A DNA stretch of 64,000 bases from Oerskovia enterophila (GCF_001692445.1 NZ_MAQA01000013.1:25643-89642); one strand, 5' to 3'; positions 1-10,518 are shown, counted from the stretch's first letter. Numbers and translations are program-made. The notes: generated by a model not told the origin, from the letters alone.

Positions 1-878
1 TAGGACCGGGCACCGTGGAGCACCCCGGGGGCGCCCCCGCTGAACCGGGCCGCGTGCTTGCCCGTCGAGACGCCCTCTCCTCCGGCCTCGAAGCCGTAGA
101 GCGCCACGTCCTTGTCGTCGAGGAACGCGTTGAACAGGCCGAGCGCGTTCGACCCGCCGCCCACGCACGCCGCGAGGGCGTCGGGGAGCCGCCCGATCCG
201 GTCGAGGATCTGAGCGCGCGCCTCCTCGCCGATGATCCGGTGGAAGTCGCGGACCATCTCCGGGAACGGGTGAGGGCCGGTCACGGTCCCCAGCAGGTAG
301 TGCGTCGAGTCGACGTTCGCGACCCAGTCGCGCAGCGCCTCGTTGATCGCGTCCTTGAGCGTGCGCGAACCGATGGTCACCGGGACCACCGTCGCGCCGA
401 GGAGCCGCATGCGCGCGACGTTGAGCGCCTGGCGCTCGGTGTCCTCCTCGCCCATGTAGACCACGCACTCGAGGTCCATGAGTGCGGCGGCCGTGGCCGT
501 GGCGACACCGTGCTGCCCGGCCCCCGTCTCGGCGATCACGCGCTTCTTGCCCATGCGCTTGACCAGCAGGGCCTGCCCGAGCACGTTGTTGATCTTGTGC
601 GAGCCGGTGTGGTTGAGGTCCTCACGCTTGAGGAACACCCGCGCTCCCCCGGCGTGCTCCGCGAAGCGGGGCACCTCCGTCAGGGGGTTGGGGCGGCCCG
701 TGTACTCGCGGTGGAGCCGGGCGAGCTCGTCCTGGAACGTCGGGTCGACGACCGCCTTGCGGTACTCGGCCTCGAGCTCGTCGAGCGCGGCGATCAGCGC
801 TTCCGGGACGAACCGTCCGCCGAAGTCCCCGAAGTACGGGCCCTGCTGGTTCTGCAGGGAAGGTGTTGCGTCGGGCAC
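1..878 (-). CDS. trpB: Tryptophan synthase beta chain, 3' part cut by window edge
   Basis: TrpB condenses indole with L-serine using PLP, the last step of tryptophan synthesis, in a cytoplasmic complex with TrpA. The visible 292 residues start [20 protein letters not shown] and contain the PLP-lysine motif HTGSHKINN near residue 95 and the glycine-rich ACVGGGSNA phosphate loop. The frame is still open at base 1 (LHGARS), so about 100 C-terminal residues lie outside. The GTG start at 878 follows AGGAGGT at 8-base spacing. trpC lies 46 bases upstream on the same strand; trpA probably follows outside the window. Confidence 0.96.
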   Translation of the reverse strand, partial: MPDATPSLQNQQGPYFGDFGGRFVPEALIAALDELEAEYRKAVVDPTFQDELARLHREYTGRPNPLTEVPRFAEHAGGARVFLKREDLNHTGSHKINNVLGQALLVKRMGKKRVIAETGAGQHGVATATAAALMDLECVVYMGEEDTERQALNVARMRLLGATVVPVTIGSRTLKDAINEALRDWVANVDSTHYLLGTVTGPHPFPEMVRDFHRIIGEEARAQILDRIGRLPDALAACVGGGSNALGLFNAFLDDKDVALYGFEAGGEGVSTGKHAARFSGGAPGVLHGARS

Positions 879-924
879 GCGGCCTGACCTCCTCGGTGCG
901 GGATCTACGTTGTCTGGGGTGGGA

Positions 925-1737
925 TCAGGGCCGGACGGACCACAGGGACGGGTGCGAGCCCGCCGCCACGAGGTCGGCGACCGAGGCGCGCGGAGCGTCG
1001 TCCGTGACCAGGGCCTCGCCGACGAGGACGGCGTGCGCCCCCGACCGTGCGTAGTCCATCACGTCGTGCGGTCCGCGGACACCCGACTCGGCGATCCGGA
1101 CCAGCTCGTCCGGGATGGCCGGGGCCAGTCGTGCGAACGTGGTCCGGTCGACCTCGAGCGTCTTGAGGTCGCGCGCGTTGACCCCGATCACCCGGGCACC
1201 CGCGTCGATCGCGCGCGTGACCTCGTCGAGCGTGTGCACCTCGACGAGAGCCGTCATGCCGAGCGAGTGGACCCGCTCGACGAGCGACGTCAGCACCGTC
1301 TGCTCGAGGGCCGCGACGATCAGCAGGACGAGGTCCGCGCCGTGGGCCCGAGCCTCCCAGACCTGGTACGGGGTCACGACGAAGTCCTTGCGCAGGACGG
1401 GGATGTCCACCTTCGCACGGACCGCGTCGAGGTCCGCGAGGCTGCCGTTGAAGCGGCGCTGCTCGGTCAGCACCGAGATGACGGCCGCGCCGCCCTTCTC
1501 GTACTCCGAGGCGAGCGAGGCCGGGTCCGCGATGGCCGCCAGGTTCCCCTTGCTGGGGCTCGACCGCTTGACCTCGGCGATGACAGCGACAGCGTCCTCG
1601 GCCTTGAGGCGGCTGACGCAGTCGAGGGCGCCGGGCGCGCGGGCGGCGCGCTCCTTCAGCTCGTCCAGGGTGGTCTTCGCCTGGCGCTCCGCAAGATCCT
1701 CGCGGACTCCCGCGACGATGTCCTCCAGAACCGTCAT
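925..1737 (-). CDS. trpC: Indole-3-glycerol phosphate synthase
   Basis: Converts CdRP to indole-3-glycerol phosphate in tryptophan synthesis, in the cytoplasm. The 270-residue single-domain TIM barrel has the family motif [10 protein letters not shown] at residues 55-64, catalytic Lys in RKDFV near residue 117, GVNARDLKT near residue 185 and the phosphate-binding AESGVRG loop. Length is normal for a monofunctional TrpC. The ATG at 1737 follows GGGGAGAT. It lies between a DUF2752 protein upstream and trpB downstream, in the same direction. No Trp-rich leader or attenuator is visible in the 196 bases before it. Confidence 0.97.
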   Translation of the reverse strand: MTVLEDIVAGVREDLAERQAKTTLDELKERAARAPGALDCVSRLKAEDAVAVIAEVKRSSPSKGNLAAIADPASLASEYEKGGAAVISVLTEQRRFNGSLADLDAVRAKVDIPVLRKDFVVTPYQVWEARAHGADLVLLIVAALEQTVLTSLVERVHSLGMTALVEVHTLDEVTRAIDAGARVIGVNARDLKTLEVDRTTFARLAPAIPDELVRIAESGVRGPHDVMDYARSGAHAVLVGEALVTDDAPRASVADLVAAGSHPSLWSVRP

Positions 1738-1933
1738 GTGATATCTCCCCGTGCTCGTCGTCGACTCCGTGCCAGCTCAGGTACGCGGGTCCGCTGCCGT
1801 GACCGTGACGAGTCGTCTGCAGCGTCTCTCCGCGAACCATTGACAGGGAGATACCTGCCATCGTAGGGCCGCCCGAGAGTGACCAGGGACACGTGTCACC
1901 CCGCGAGATGCGCGCCAGACCCTTGACGACCTG

Positions 1934-2368
1934 TCAGGACGGCCCGAGGAACGGCACCATCGCGGGGATGTTCCGCGCGACGCCGAAGCCCACCAGGACC
2001 ACCAGGGCGGCGACGCCCGTCCACGCGGGCACCGCTCGGGCACGGGTACCGGTCCAGGCTCGACGCAGCCACAGGACCCAGGCCACGACGAGGAACGGCA
2101 CGACGACCACCCACAGGGGGTTCATGGCCCAGGCCCCGGCGATGTCGCCCGTCGCGAGGTCGTGGGTGGCCCGCAGCCCCCCGCACGCGGGGCAGGCCCA
2201 GCCCGTGAGCGCCAGGAGGGGGCACAGCGGATAGCCGCCCTCGTGCGGGTCCACGAGCGCGAGGACGAGGGTCGCCCCCGCGACGACGCCGCCGGCGACG
2301 AGCGGCGCTACGCCGGCTCGCCACCGGCCGACGGGCACGGCAGACGTCCCCGCGGGCTCACCGCCCAC
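1934..2368 (-). CDS. DUF2752 family membrane protein
   Basis: A 144-residue protein with three predicted membrane segments (about residues 20-42, 80-100 and 118-138) and the DUF2752 signature CPACGGLR, whose two cysteines fall near residues 59 and 62. The function of the family is unknown; the Cys pair could bind metal or form a disulfide, which is inference. The GTG start at 2368 is the ORF limit. It sits inside the trp run between a DUF4190 protein and trpC. Its co-direction suggests co-transcription but not necessarily a role in Trp synthesis. Confidence 0.85.
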   Translation of the reverse strand: MGGEPAGTSAVPVGRWRAGVAPLVAGGVVAGATLVLALVDPHEGGYPLCPLLALTGWACPACGGLRATHDLATGDIAGAWAMNPLWVVVVPFLVVAWVLWLRRAWTGTRARAVPAWTGVAALVVLVGFGVARNIPAMVPFLGPS

Positions 2369-2387
2369 GGGGCCCGCCGCTCGCGGC

Positions 2388-2963
2388 TCAGCCGTAGTAC
2401 CCCTCCTGGAAGCCGGCCTGGAAGTCGGGCGAGGCGATGATCGCGATCACGAGGATCAGGCCGAGGACCGAGAGTACGATCCCGACCCAGCCGAGGATCA
2501 CTCCGGCGAGCGCAAGACCACCGTTGTTGGCCTCGCCCGCCGCCACGGCCCGCTTGGCCTTGCTCCCGACGATGACCGCTGGGATCCCGGTGAAGAATCC
2601 GCAGGACAGGACGATCGACGCGATGCCCAGCACGAACGCCCAGATCCCCAGGTCGTTGCGGGGGAAGTACCCGTAGGCACCGCCGGGTACCGGCGCGGCG
2701 CCGTACGGCGTGGCGCCGTAGGGCGGCTGTCCAGGTGCACCGTACGGCTGCTGCGGGGCAGCGTAGGGCGGCTGCTGCGCGGGCGCACCGTACTGCGGGT
2801 ACCCGCTGTCCGGCGTGCCGGGCGCCGGGGCGCCGTAGGGAGACGGGCTCTGCTGCGGGTAGCCCGGGTACGCGGGAGGTACCGGGCCCTGCTGGCCCGT
2901 TCCCTCCGGCTCCTCGCCGGCGGGACGGTACGGGTCCGTCGGAGGGGTGGGGGGATAGCTCAT
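2388..2963 (-). CDS. DUF4190 domain membrane protein with Pro/Tyr/Gly-rich N-terminus
   Basis: A 191-residue protein. Residues 1-115 are low complexity, with repeated YGAPxQxPY-type units rich in Pro, Tyr, Gly and Gln. The C-terminal part carries two membrane segments typical of DUF4190 (GIASIVLSCGFFTGIPAVI and a Gly/Val/Leu-rich second helix) joined by GSKAKRAVAAGEANNGG. The ATG at 2963 (MSYPPTPP) is chosen because the upstream in-frame extension is Arg/Pro-rich shadow sequence. Function is unknown; the disordered tail probably faces the cytoplasm. It is part of the trp co-directional run. Confidence 0.85.
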   Translation of the reverse strand: MSYPPTPPTDPYRPAGEEPEGTGQQGPVPPAYPGYPQQSPSPYGAPAPGTPDSGYPQYGAPAQQPPYAAPQQPYGAPGQPPYGATPYGAAPVPGGAYGYFPRNDLGIWAFVLGIASIVLSCGFFTGIPAVIVGSKAKRAVAAGEANNGGLALAGVILGWVGIVLSVLGLILVIAIIASPDFQAGFQEGYYG

Positions 2964-3087
2964 GGGACGTCTGCTCTCTGCTGGGAAGGCCGGGTCACGC
3001 CCGGGTCGACCGGTGGTACGGCACGCGCCCCGCACCCCGGGGGGTGCGCGGCGCGCGGCGACGGTCCGGGCTCTCGCCCGGGTGACG

Positions 3088-3345
3088 TCAGCTCTGAGCG
3101 GCCTTCGGCTGGCCGTAGCCCATGTTGCGCAGGACCAGGCCGCCGACGAGCGCGAGCGCGACGACACCCATACCGACCCAGAACATCCACACGGCGGCGA
3201 TCGCCACGGCGACCCCGGCGACGACCGCACCGACGATGATGCCGATCATGGTGAACCACGCCGCCACGGTGTGACCGTGGTTCGTGGGAGGTGCCGACGG
3301 CGGCAGGTAGGAGATCTCGGTGGTCTGCGGCGTCTTCTCGGCCAT
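3088..3345 (-). CDS. HGxxPAAW family small membrane protein
   Basis: An 85-residue protein with the family-defining sequence NHGHTVAAW at residues 22-30, just before two membrane helices (about 31-54 and 57-72), ending in a short basic tail (GYGQPKAAQS). The family occurs in actinobacterial trp operons; no biochemical function is established. The ATG at 3345 is preceded by an AAGG at somewhat long spacing. It lies 79 bases downstream of the Trp-associated membrane protein gene, and its position in the operon is the main clue to a link with aromatic amino acid metabolism. Confidence 0.88.
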   Translation of the reverse strand: MAEKTPQTTEISYLPPSAPPTNHGHTVAAWFTMIGIIVGAVVAGVAVAIAAVWMFWVGMGVVALALVGGLVLRNMGYGQPKAAQS

Positions 3346-3424
3346 GGGGGTGTGCCTTTCGTCAAGATGTGCGTCCAGCCTATCGGACGCCGGTCGGTCT
3401 GTTCGTGCGGACGGGAGGTGATGC

Positions 3425-4174
3425 TCAGCGGTCTGTGGGGTCCTCGCCGCGGGTCAGCGAGTCCCACGTCTCCTGCTCGTCGGGCTCGTCGGCCGGCGCC
3501 ACTTCGGTGCGCCCTGCCGCCTGGGCCGCCGAGGCCGTCGTCGCGGGGCTCGAGGGGGTGCCCGTCCCGGCTCCGGCGTCGGACACCTCGGGTGCGGCGG
3601 CGTGTGTCCCGGCGTCGGGCCGGACGATCTCGTGGCGCGCGGACACGCGCCCCCACGTGGGCGAGGAGACCGCGGCCCACACGGCCGCGAGGACCACCAG
3701 CACGCCGACCGCCAGCGCCACCGCGGGCCAGGGCGTGAGCGTCACGGCGCTCGTCATCTCGGTGACGCCGGTCGCCTCGGCGACCGCCGACGTCGCTGCG
3801 GGCACGGGGTCGCGCAGGATCGCGGCGGCCGACGCGCTCACGACGACGCCGCTCGCTGCGGCCACGACCAGGACGACCCAGCGCCCGACCCGGCCCACGA
3901 GTCCCAGCGCCAGGGCGGCGGCCACGACGACCAGGGCCCCCGCGCCCACTCCCGGCGCCGCCGTGGTCCCGGTGACGTGCACCTGGACGTCGGCGTCGAG
4001 GGCCGTCGCCCCCGAGGTGCGCAGCCACGTCGGGGCGGCCGCCGCGAGGGCGCCGGCACCGAGCACGAGCAGCAGCAGGATCGCGCTACGGCGGGCAAGC
4101 CGCCACGAGCGGGGCGTCCGAGCCGCCCCTGCGGCCGGCTGGGCGGCGGGCACGGTCGCTCCGGGGCCGCTCAC
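3425..4174 (-). CDS. Trp biosynthesis-associated membrane protein
   Basis: A 249-residue integral membrane protein matching the actinobacterial family found next to trpE (TIGR02234 type). Four hydrophobic segments are visible: about residues 25-45, 62-82, 88-110 and 150-172. A polar Pro/Ala/Asp/Glu-rich tail follows. The GTG start at 4174 overlaps the trpE stop by four bases (GTGA), which decides the start and implies translational coupling. No activity is known. Conserved linkage to trpE suggests a role in Trp transport or homeostasis, which is inference. Confidence 0.88.
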   Translation of the reverse strand: MSGPGATVPAAQPAAGAARTPRSWRLARRSAILLLLVLGAGALAAAAPTWLRTSGATALDADVQVHVTGTTAAPGVGAGALVVVAAALALGLVGRVGRWVVLVVAAASGVVVSASAAAILRDPVPAATSAVAEATGVTEMTSAVTLTPWPAVALAVGVLVVLAAVWAAVSSPTWGRVSARHEIVRPDAGTHAAAPEVSDAGAGTGTPSSPATTASAAQAAGRTEVAPADEPDEQETWDSLTRGEDPTDR

Positions 4175-5757
4175 GCCAGGCTCCGCAGCCGGGCCGCGAG
4201 CTGGACCGCCCGGACCGCCGCGGCGGCCTTGTTGCGCGACTCCTCGTACTCGAGGGCCGGCACCGAATCGGCCACGATCCCGCCCCCGGCCTGGACGCTC
4301 GCGCGTCCGTCGCGGATCAGGGCGGTGCGGATCGCGATGGCCATGTCCATGTTGCCGTCGAAGTCGAAGTAGCCGACGGTCCCGCCGTAGATCCCGCGCG
4401 AGGCCGGCTCGAGCTCGTCGATCAGGGCGATCGCCCGCGGCTTGGGCGCGCCCGAGAGCGTGCCCGCGGGGAACGTCGCGCGCAGCACGTCGAGCGCCCT
4501 GGCCCCCTGGCGCAGCGTCCCGACCACGGTCGAGCACAGGTGCATGATGTGGCTGAAGCGCTTGGTCACCATGAACTCGACGACCTCTACCGAGGCCGGC
4601 TCGCACACCTTCACCAGGTCGTTGCGCGAGAGGTCCACGAGCATGAGGTGCTCGGCACGCTCCTTGGGGTCCGCGAGGAGCTCCTCGCCCAGCGCGACGT
4701 CCTGCTCGGGCGTCGCGCCGCGCGGGCGCGACCCCGCGATCGGGAACGTGACCACGTGCCCGTCGTCGACCTTGACGAGCGTCTCGGGGCTCGAGCCGAC
4801 CACCGCGAAGTCCGAGCCGTCGGCGTCCGTGAGCTGGAAGTAGTACATGTACGGGCTCGGGTTGATGGTCCGCAGGGCCCGGTAGACGTCGAGCGGCGAG
4901 GCCGGGCAGTCCAGGTCGAGCCGCTGGGAGATCACGATCTGGAAGACCTCGCCGTCACGGATCGCGTCCTTGCCGGCGAGCACCGCGGTCTCGAACTCCT
5001 CGCGCGTCGAGCGGAACTCGAGCTCCGGTTCGGCGACGTCCGCGACCACCGCGGCCGACGATCCTCCCCCGGTCCCCGCCACGAGCTCGCGCTGCATGCG
5101 GTCGAGGCGCGAGACCGCGTCGGCGTACGCCTCGTCGACGCGCTCGTCGGTGTCGTCGAAGTTGATCGCGTTGGCCACGAGCCACACGCTGCCCTCGCGG
5201 TGGTCCACGACCGCGAGGTCGGTCGCGAGGCACAGCGTGACCTCGGGCACGCCCAGCTCGTCGGGTGCGTTCGCGGGCAGCGTGGACTCCCAGTGACGCA
5301 CGACGTCCCACCCCAGCGCACCCGCGAGTCCGCCGGTCAGGGGCGGCAGCCCGTCGATCGCGGGGGTGCGCAGCGCGTCGAGCGTCCGCTCGAGCACGTC
5401 CACGACGTCGCCCGTGGTCGGGACGCCCGCGGGCACGTCCCCGGTCCAGACGGCCTGGCCGTCGCGCGCCGTGAGCGTCGCACGCGACGCGACCCCCACG
5501 AACGAGTAGCGCGCCCAGCTGCCGTCGACCTCGGCGGACTCCAGCACGAACGTCCCGGGCCGCCCCTGCGCGAGGGTGCGGTACAGGCCCACGGGCGTGA
5601 CGTCGTCGGCCAGGAGGCGGCGCACCACCGGGACCACGCGACGCGAGGTCGCGAGCGCACGGAAGCCCTCGACCGCGGGCCAGGTCTCGCCCCAGGGCAG
5701 GCCGGCCGCAGGGACCGCGGGGGCGGTCGGGTCGATCGGGGGCGTCGAGCCGGTCAC
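4171..5757 (-). CDS. trpE: Anthranilate synthase component I
   Basis: Converts chorismate to anthranilate with ammonia from the TrpG glutaminase; this is the first committed step to tryptophan. The 528-residue protein has the N-terminal Anth_synt_I domain with the Trp feedback motif LES (residues 72-74), then the chorismate-binding domain with GSRPRG, DLSRNDL, HIMHL and the C-terminal GGGIVADS. The GTG at 5757 overlaps the hisI stop by four bases. No trpG or trpD is adjacent in this window, so the glutaminase partner is elsewhere. Confidence 0.97.
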   Translation of the reverse strand: MTGSTPPIDPTAPAVPAAGLPWGETWPAVEGFRALATSRRVVPVVRRLLADDVTPVGLYRTLAQGRPGTFVLESAEVDGSWARYSFVGVASRATLTARDGQAVWTGDVPAGVPTTGDVVDVLERTLDALRTPAIDGLPPLTGGLAGALGWDVVRHWESTLPANAPDELGVPEVTLCLATDLAVVDHREGSVWLVANAINFDDTDERVDEAYADAVSRLDRMQRELVAGTGGGSSAAVVADVAEPELEFRSTREEFETAVLAGKDAIRDGEVFQIVISQRLDLDCPASPLDVYRALRTINPSPYMYYFQLTDADGSDFAVVGSSPETLVKVDDGHVVTFPIAGSRPRGATPEQDVALGEELLADPKERAEHLMLVDLSRNDLVKVCEPASVEVVEFMVTKRFSHIMHLCSTVVGTLRQGARALDVLRATFPAGTLSGAPKPRAIALIDELEPASRGIYGGTVGYFDFDGNMDMAIAIRTALIRDGRASVQAGGGIVADSVPALEYEESRNKAAAAVRAVQLAARLRSLA

Positions 5758-6335
5758 AGCGTCTTCTCCTCGGAGGTCTCGTTCTCGGGGCGGTGGCCCA
5801 CCGCAGCGCCCAGGTCGCCGCCGGCCTCGAAGCACGTGCGGGCGCCCGTGTGGCAGGCCGCGCCCACCTGGTCGGCACGGACCAGGAGCGCGTCACCGTC
5901 GCAGTCGATCGCGACGGACTTGACCCACTGCGCGTGGCCCGACGTGTCGCCCTTGCGCCAGTACTCCTGCCGCGAGCGCGACCAGAAGGTCACGCGTCCC
6001 GTCGTCAGCGTCCGGCGCAGCGCCTCGTCGTCCATCCAGCCGAGCATGAGCACCTCGCCCGTGTCGTGCTGCTGGACGATCGCGGCGACCAGCCCGTCCG
6101 CGTCCCGCTTGAGACGGGCGGCGAGCGGTGCGGGCAGCGTGTCGGCGACGTCGCGGGACCGCTCGGCGGCGAGGGGCGGGTCTGCGGGGACGGGCTCGGC
6201 GGTGTTCTGGGGCACCCGAGAATCCTGCCAGATCCCCAGGGTCCCCGGGTCCCCGTCCCGCTCAGCGGTCCGGGCGGCCCGGGAGGCCGTCCGTCCGTCC
6301 CCGTCGGGGGCCCGCTCGCCCCGCTGCTCGGTCAT
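5754..6335 (-). CDS. hisI: Phosphoribosyl-AMP cyclohydrolase
   Basis: Opens the purine ring of PR-AMP in histidine synthesis (third step), a zinc/magnesium-dependent cytoplasmic enzyme. The core ([37 protein letters not shown], Asp/Cys motif DCDGD and CHTGARTCF) occupies roughly residues 80-175. The first 75 residues are a charged low-complexity extension, so a GTG at VPQNTAEP is an alternative start. The ATG at 6335 gives an ATGA overlap with the ABC gene upstream, which favours the longer form. Fusion to HisE is absent. Confidence 0.94.
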   Translation of the reverse strand: MTEQRGERAPDGDGRTASRAARTAERDGDPGTLGIWQDSRVPQNTAEPVPADPPLAAERSRDVADTLPAPLAARLKRDADGLVAAIVQQHDTGEVLMLGWMDDEALRRTLTTGRVTFWSRSRQEYWRKGDTSGHAQWVKSVAIDCDGDALLVRADQVGAACHTGARTCFEAGGDLGAAVGHRPENETSEEKTL

Positions 6336-8263
6336 CGGGTCTGCGCGACCCAGGACGCGTGCATCGAGGCGTAGACGCCGCCCGCGGCCGCGAGCTCGGC
6401 GTGCGGCCCGACCTCGACCACGTGGCCTGCGTCGACGACCACGACGAGGTCCGCGGCCTCGGCGGTCGAGAGCCGGTGCGCGATCGTGATGGTGCTGCGT
6501 CCTGCGGTCAGCGAGTCGAGGGCTCGGGCGATACGCACCTCGGTCGCGGGGTCGACCGCGGACGTCGCCTCGTCGAGGACCAGCAGGTCGGCCTCGGCGA
6601 GGTACGCACGGGCGATCGCGACGAGCTGTCGCTCGCCCGCGGACAGAGCCTCACCACGCTGCCCGACGGCGGAGCCCAGCCCGTCCGGCAGGTCCGCGAC
6701 CCAGTCGGTCAGGCCGAGCTCGGCGACCGCGGCGTCGATGCGGTCCGCGTGCCGGGCCGCGGTCTGCGCCGGGGTCTCGCCCGTGCCCGCCTCGTCCGGG
6801 GCACCCGGGGCACCTGCCGACGTGTCCCGCACGCCGTAGGCGATGTTCTCGGCGAGCGTCCCGTCGAACAGGAACCCCTCCTGCGGGACGAGGACCACAC
6901 GCTCGCGCAGGCTCGCCGCCGACAGGTCGCGCAGGTCCACCCCGTCGAGCCGGACCGCGCCGGACGTGGGGTCCATGAGCCGGGTGACGAGCTTGGCGAT
7001 CGTCGTCTTGCCCGAGCCCGTCGCGCCCACGACCGCGACCGAGGTACGGGCCGGGAAGTCGAGGTCCACGCCGTGCAGCACCTCGGGGCCGTCGGGGTAG
7101 GCGAACCGGACGTCCTCGAGCCGCACGTGCGCGGGGCCCCGGGGAGAACGCACGCCCTGGGCGCCCTTGTCGACCACCTGGACGGGAGTCTCGACGACGG
7201 CCAGCACGCGACGCCAGCCCGCGACGGCGTTCTGCAGCTCGTTGAGGATCTCGGTCGCCATCTGCACCGGCCCCGTGAAGAGCTGGACCAGGAAGAGGAA
7301 CGCGAGCAGCTGACCCGCGGTGATGGACCCGTCGATGCCGAGCAGCGTACCGACGACCACCACGACGGCCAGCACGAGGTTCGCGACGAGCACACCGCTC
7401 GAGAAGACCGTCGAGACGAGCACCTGCGCGCGGACCATGCCCTTGCGCGTGCTCTCGACCGCGGCGTCCACGCGGCGCGCGGTGCGCTCCCCGACGCCGT
7501 AGGCGCGGATCGTCTCGGCGCCCACGACCGACTCGGAGATGGCCCCGAGCATCGCGCCGACGCGCTCGCGCAGCGCCGTGTAGGCGCCGTTGACGCGGCC
7601 CTGGGCGGGGCGGAGGATCAGGAAGAGCGGCACGAAGCAGGCCCACACGAGCAGCGTGAGCTGCCACGAGTAGAACGCCATGAGGAGCGTCGCGGCACCG
7701 ATCTGCAGCACCGAGACGAGCAGCATGATGCCGCCCCACTGGACGAACAGCGAGATGGTGTCGACGTCGCTCGTGACGCGCGAGACCAGGGCCCCGCGAC
7801 GCTCGGTGCTCTGCGTGAGGACCGAGAGGTCGTGCACGTGCCGGAAGGCCCGCACGCGCAGGCTCGCGAGCCCCGCCTCGGTCGAGCGGAAGAGCCGGAC
7901 GTTGACGAGCGCCGAGCACAGCCCCGCGACCACCAGGACGAGCGCGGCGGCACCGACCAGCAGCGCCACCCGGCTCGTGTCGGGACCACCCGGGGCCATG
8001 ATGCCGCTGTCGACCGTCTGCTGGACGGTGATGGGGACGACGATCCGCCCGAGGGCCGCGACGACGGCCAGGAGCAGCGTTCCCCAGATGCCCACGAGGA
8101 TCTCTGGCGACATCTGGACGCCCTTGCGCAGGGTCGCGAAGACGCCCAGCGAGCTCGCCGAGGCGATCCGGGCGCCGGTCGCGTCCTCGACGACGACCTC
8201 GGGCTTGGCCTTGGCCCCGCGGCGGCGGCCGCGAGCCGACGTGGGTGTGGTGGTGGTGCTCAC
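6332..8263 (-). CDS. ABC transporter, fused permease/ATPase half 1 (catalytic Walker B Glu)
   Basis: A 643-residue type IV ABC exporter half. It has six membrane helices over residues ~55-345 and then a nucleotide-binding domain with Walker [10 protein letters not shown], an atypical signature LSAGERQ in place of LSGGQ, and Walker [13 protein letters not shown] with the catalytic Glu. The partner upstream has the converse pattern (normal signature, Asp instead of Glu), so the two should form a heterodimeric exporter with one degenerate ATP site, as in BmrCD or TM287/288. The GTG at 8263 overlaps the partner stop by four bases. Substrate is unknown. Confidence 0.93.
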   Translation of the reverse strand: MSTTTTPTSARGRRRGAKAKPEVVVEDATGARIASASSLGVFATLRKGVQMSPEILVGIWGTLLLAVVAALGRIVVPITVQQTVDSGIMAPGGPDTSRVALLVGAAALVLVVAGLCSALVNVRLFRSTEAGLASLRVRAFRHVHDLSVLTQSTERRGALVSRVTSDVDTISLFVQWGGIMLLVSVLQIGAATLLMAFYSWQLTLLVWACFVPLFLILRPAQGRVNGAYTALRERVGAMLGAISESVVGAETIRAYGVGERTARRVDAAVESTRKGMVRAQVLVSTVFSSGVLVANLVLAVVVVVGTLLGIDGSITAGQLLAFLFLVQLFTGPVQMATEILNELQNAVAGWRRVLAVVETPVQVVDKGAQGVRSPRGPAHVRLEDVRFAYPDGPEVLHGVDLDFPARTSVAVVGATGSGKTTIAKLVTRLMDPTSGAVRLDGVDLRDLSAASLRERVVLVPQEGFLFDGTLAENIAYGVRDTSAGAPGAPDEAGTGETPAQTAARHADRIDAAVAELGLTDWVADLPDGLGSAVGQRGEALSAGERQLVAIARAYLAEADLLVLDEATSAVDPATEVRIARALDSLTAGRSTITIAHRLSTAEAADLVVVVDAGHVVEVGPHAELAAAGGVYASMHASWVAQTR

Positions 8264-10440
8264 TCGGTCACGGTCCCTTCCTCGGCGTGGCGCACGATCT
8301 CGTCGGTCTCTTCCTGCTCGCGGCGTTCGACGTCCTCCCGGTCGCCGCGGCTCGCCGTCCCGTCGAGCCCGTCCGGCCCGTCGAGCCCGTCCGGCCCGTC
8401 GAGCTCCTCCGCCTCGGCCTCGGCCCGGCGCTCGGCCTCGCGCTGGTAGGCCGTGGCGAGCTCGCGGTAGCCCGCGTCGCGGGCGAGCAGCTCGGTGTGC
8501 GTCCCGACGTCGACCACGCGCCCCGACTCGACGTGGACGACCTGGTCCGCGAGCGCGACGCTCGACATGCGGTAGGCGACCATGACGACCGTGGGGTGCT
8601 CCGCCGTCGGGCCCGGAGCCGTAGGACCCTCCCCGCGCAGGCCCGCGAGGATCTGCTGCTCCACGCGCGGGTCGACGGCGGAGGTCGCGTCGTCGAGCAC
8701 CAGCAGGCGCGGGGAGCGCACCAGGGCGCGCGCGATCGCGAGCCGCTGACGCTGCCCGCCCGACAGGTTCGAGCCGCGCTCGCCCAGGGGCGAGTCGAGA
8801 CCACCGGGCAGGCGGGAGACCACGTCGTCGACCTTGGCCAGGCGCAGCGCGTCCCACACCTGCTCGTCGGTGGGGCCCTCGCCCTGGTCCGCGAGCGTCA
8901 CGTTGGAACGCACCGTGTCCTCGAAGATGAAGGTCGACTGCGCGACGAGCGCGACCTGACCCGTCAGGTCGGACGCGAGCGCCTCGCGCACGTCCACGCC
9001 GTCGATGAGCACCCGGCCGCGCGTGGGGTCGGACAGGCGCGCCAGGAGCGAGACGAGCGTGGTCTTGCCCGCACCCGTGGGCCCGACGACCGCGACAGTG
9101 CGGCCCGGAGCCAGGTCGAGCTCGATGTCGTCGAGCAGCGTGACGTCGCGGCCCCCCGCTCGCACGTCGACGCCCACGCCCTCGAACCGCACCGCGGCAC
9201 CGCCCGTCGCGGCGGGCAGCCGCTGCTCGCCCGCGACCGGGATGCCCGGCGCGTCGAGCACGCTCGCGATGCGCTCGTAGCCGACGAGCGCGCGCGGCAG
9301 CTCGCCCAGGACCCAGCCGAACGCACGGACCGGGACGGCCATGATGGTCAGCAGGTAGGCGGCCGTCACGACCTCGCCCGTGTCGACCGCACCGGCCGCG
9401 ACGCGCGCGGCCCCCACACCCAGCACCAGGAGCGTGCCGAGCGAGGGCAGGAGCTCGATGACCGGGTCGAAGAACGCCCGCACGACGCCCACCCGGACGT
9501 TGGCGGCCCGCAGCTCGTCGGTCCGCGCGGCGAAGCGCTGCTCCTCGCGGGCCTCGGTGCCGAGCGACTTGACGAGCAGCGCGGCCTCGAAGCTCTCGTG
9601 CGCGACGTCCGAGACCTCTGCCCGCAGCTGCTGCGCGTGCGTGATCGCGGGCGACATGTACTTCTGGAACACGACGTTGACCACGATCGCGAGCGGGATC
9701 ACGACCAGAGCGGCGCACGCGAGCCACACGTCGATGCGGAAGAGCATGACCGCCGACACGCCGATCATCACGACCACGCCGAGCGCGAAGGGCAGCGGGT
9801 TGAAGACGCCCGTGGCCGCCTCGACGTCGGAGTTCGCGTTCGACAGCAGCTGGCCCGCCGGGTGCGCCCGGTGCCACGACATGGGCAGGCGCAGGTACTG
9901 GTGCGTGACCGCGGTGCGGTGCCCGGCCTGGATGTTCGCGTAGCCGTAGCCCGCGAAGATGCGGCGGCCGGCGACCGTGAGCGCGAGCGTGAGCGCGATC
10001 GCGACCAGGACGAGGCCCGCGACCCACAGGTCGTCGCGCGCGTCCGCGTCGCCTGCGAGCGCCGGGACGACGACCTCGTCCGTCACGCGGCCGACCGCGA
10101 GGCTGATGAGGACCGTCGTCGCGCCGAACAGCGCGGAGGCCGTGATCGCCAGGACGTAGACGCGCCACTCCGACCGCATGCCGCGCCCCATGAGCTGGAG
10201 CGAGCGGCGGGTCCGCGAGCCGGTCAGGGCGTGCCGTTCGCGCGCCGCGGGCCCGGGGGGCGTCCCTGGTCCGTCGGCTGCGCCACGTCCCGTGGACGGC
10301 GCACGGCCGGGACGGGAGGCTCCGCCGGTGGAGGAGGGCTGGTGCGGGCTGGCGCCGTCCGGACGGCCGGGCGCTGCGCCGGTGGGCGCGTCCTGGGTCC
10401 GAGGCGTGGTGTTCGTGGGGGTGCTCCGTCGCGCGGACAC
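8260..10440 (-). CDS. ABC transporter, fused permease/ATPase half 2 (degenerate Walker B)
   Basis: A 726-residue ABC exporter half that begins the hisI-trp run. Residues 1-75 are a Pro/Gly/Ser/Arg-rich cytoplasmic tail, so a later start is possible. Six helices follow, then an NBD with Walker A GPTGAGKTT, canonical LSGGQRQR and Walker B LLVLDDATSAVD, in which Asp replaces the catalytic Glu. This is the non-catalytic mark of a heterodimeric exporter. The tail end is Glu/Asp/Arg-rich with a repeated GPDGLDGPDGLDG unit. The GTG at 10440 is preceded by GAGGA. Confidence 0.92.
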   Translation of the reverse strand: MSARRSTPTNTTPRTQDAPTGAAPGRPDGASPHQPSSTGGASRPGRAPSTGRGAADGPGTPPGPAARERHALTGSRTRRSLQLMGRGMRSEWRVYVLAITASALFGATTVLISLAVGRVTDEVVVPALAGDADARDDLWVAGLVLVAIALTLALTVAGRRIFAGYGYANIQAGHRTAVTHQYLRLPMSWHRAHPAGQLLSNANSDVEAATGVFNPLPFALGVVVMIGVSAVMLFRIDVWLACAALVVIPLAIVVNVVFQKYMSPAITHAQQLRAEVSDVAHESFEAALLVKSLGTEAREEQRFAARTDELRAANVRVGVVRAFFDPVIELLPSLGTLLVLGVGAARVAAGAVDTGEVVTAAYLLTIMAVPVRAFGWVLGELPRALVGYERIASVLDAPGIPVAGEQRLPAATGGAAVRFEGVGVDVRAGGRDVTLLDDIELDLAPGRTVAVVGPTGAGKTTLVSLLARLSDPTRGRVLIDGVDVREALASDLTGQVALVAQSTFIFEDTVRSNVTLADQGEGPTDEQVWDALRLAKVDDVVSRLPGGLDSPLGERGSNLSGGQRQRLAIARALVRSPRLLVLDDATSAVDPRVEQQILAGLRGEGPTAPGPTAEHPTVVMVAYRMSSVALADQVVHVESGRVVDVGTHTELLARDAGYRELATAYQREAERRAEAEAEELDGPDGLDGPDGLDGTASRGDREDVERREQEETDEIVRHAEEGTVTE

Positions 10441-10518
10441 GGACGATCCTCGTCTTTCGTGGGGGTTGGCACGATCTTCTCACACGGGACACTCCGTCCC
10501 GCGTGCGAGCATGGCCTG

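Noticed and set aside
1738..1933. A tryptophan leader peptide or attenuator before trpC
   Set aside because: No Trp codon run with a stop is present on the minus strand; the open frame from 1861 has only one early Trp and runs through trpC in another frame.
2700..2900. A tandem DNA repeat or minisatellite
   Set aside because: The repetition reflects Pro-Tyr-Gly codons in the DUF4190 protein tail; units vary in length and sequence.
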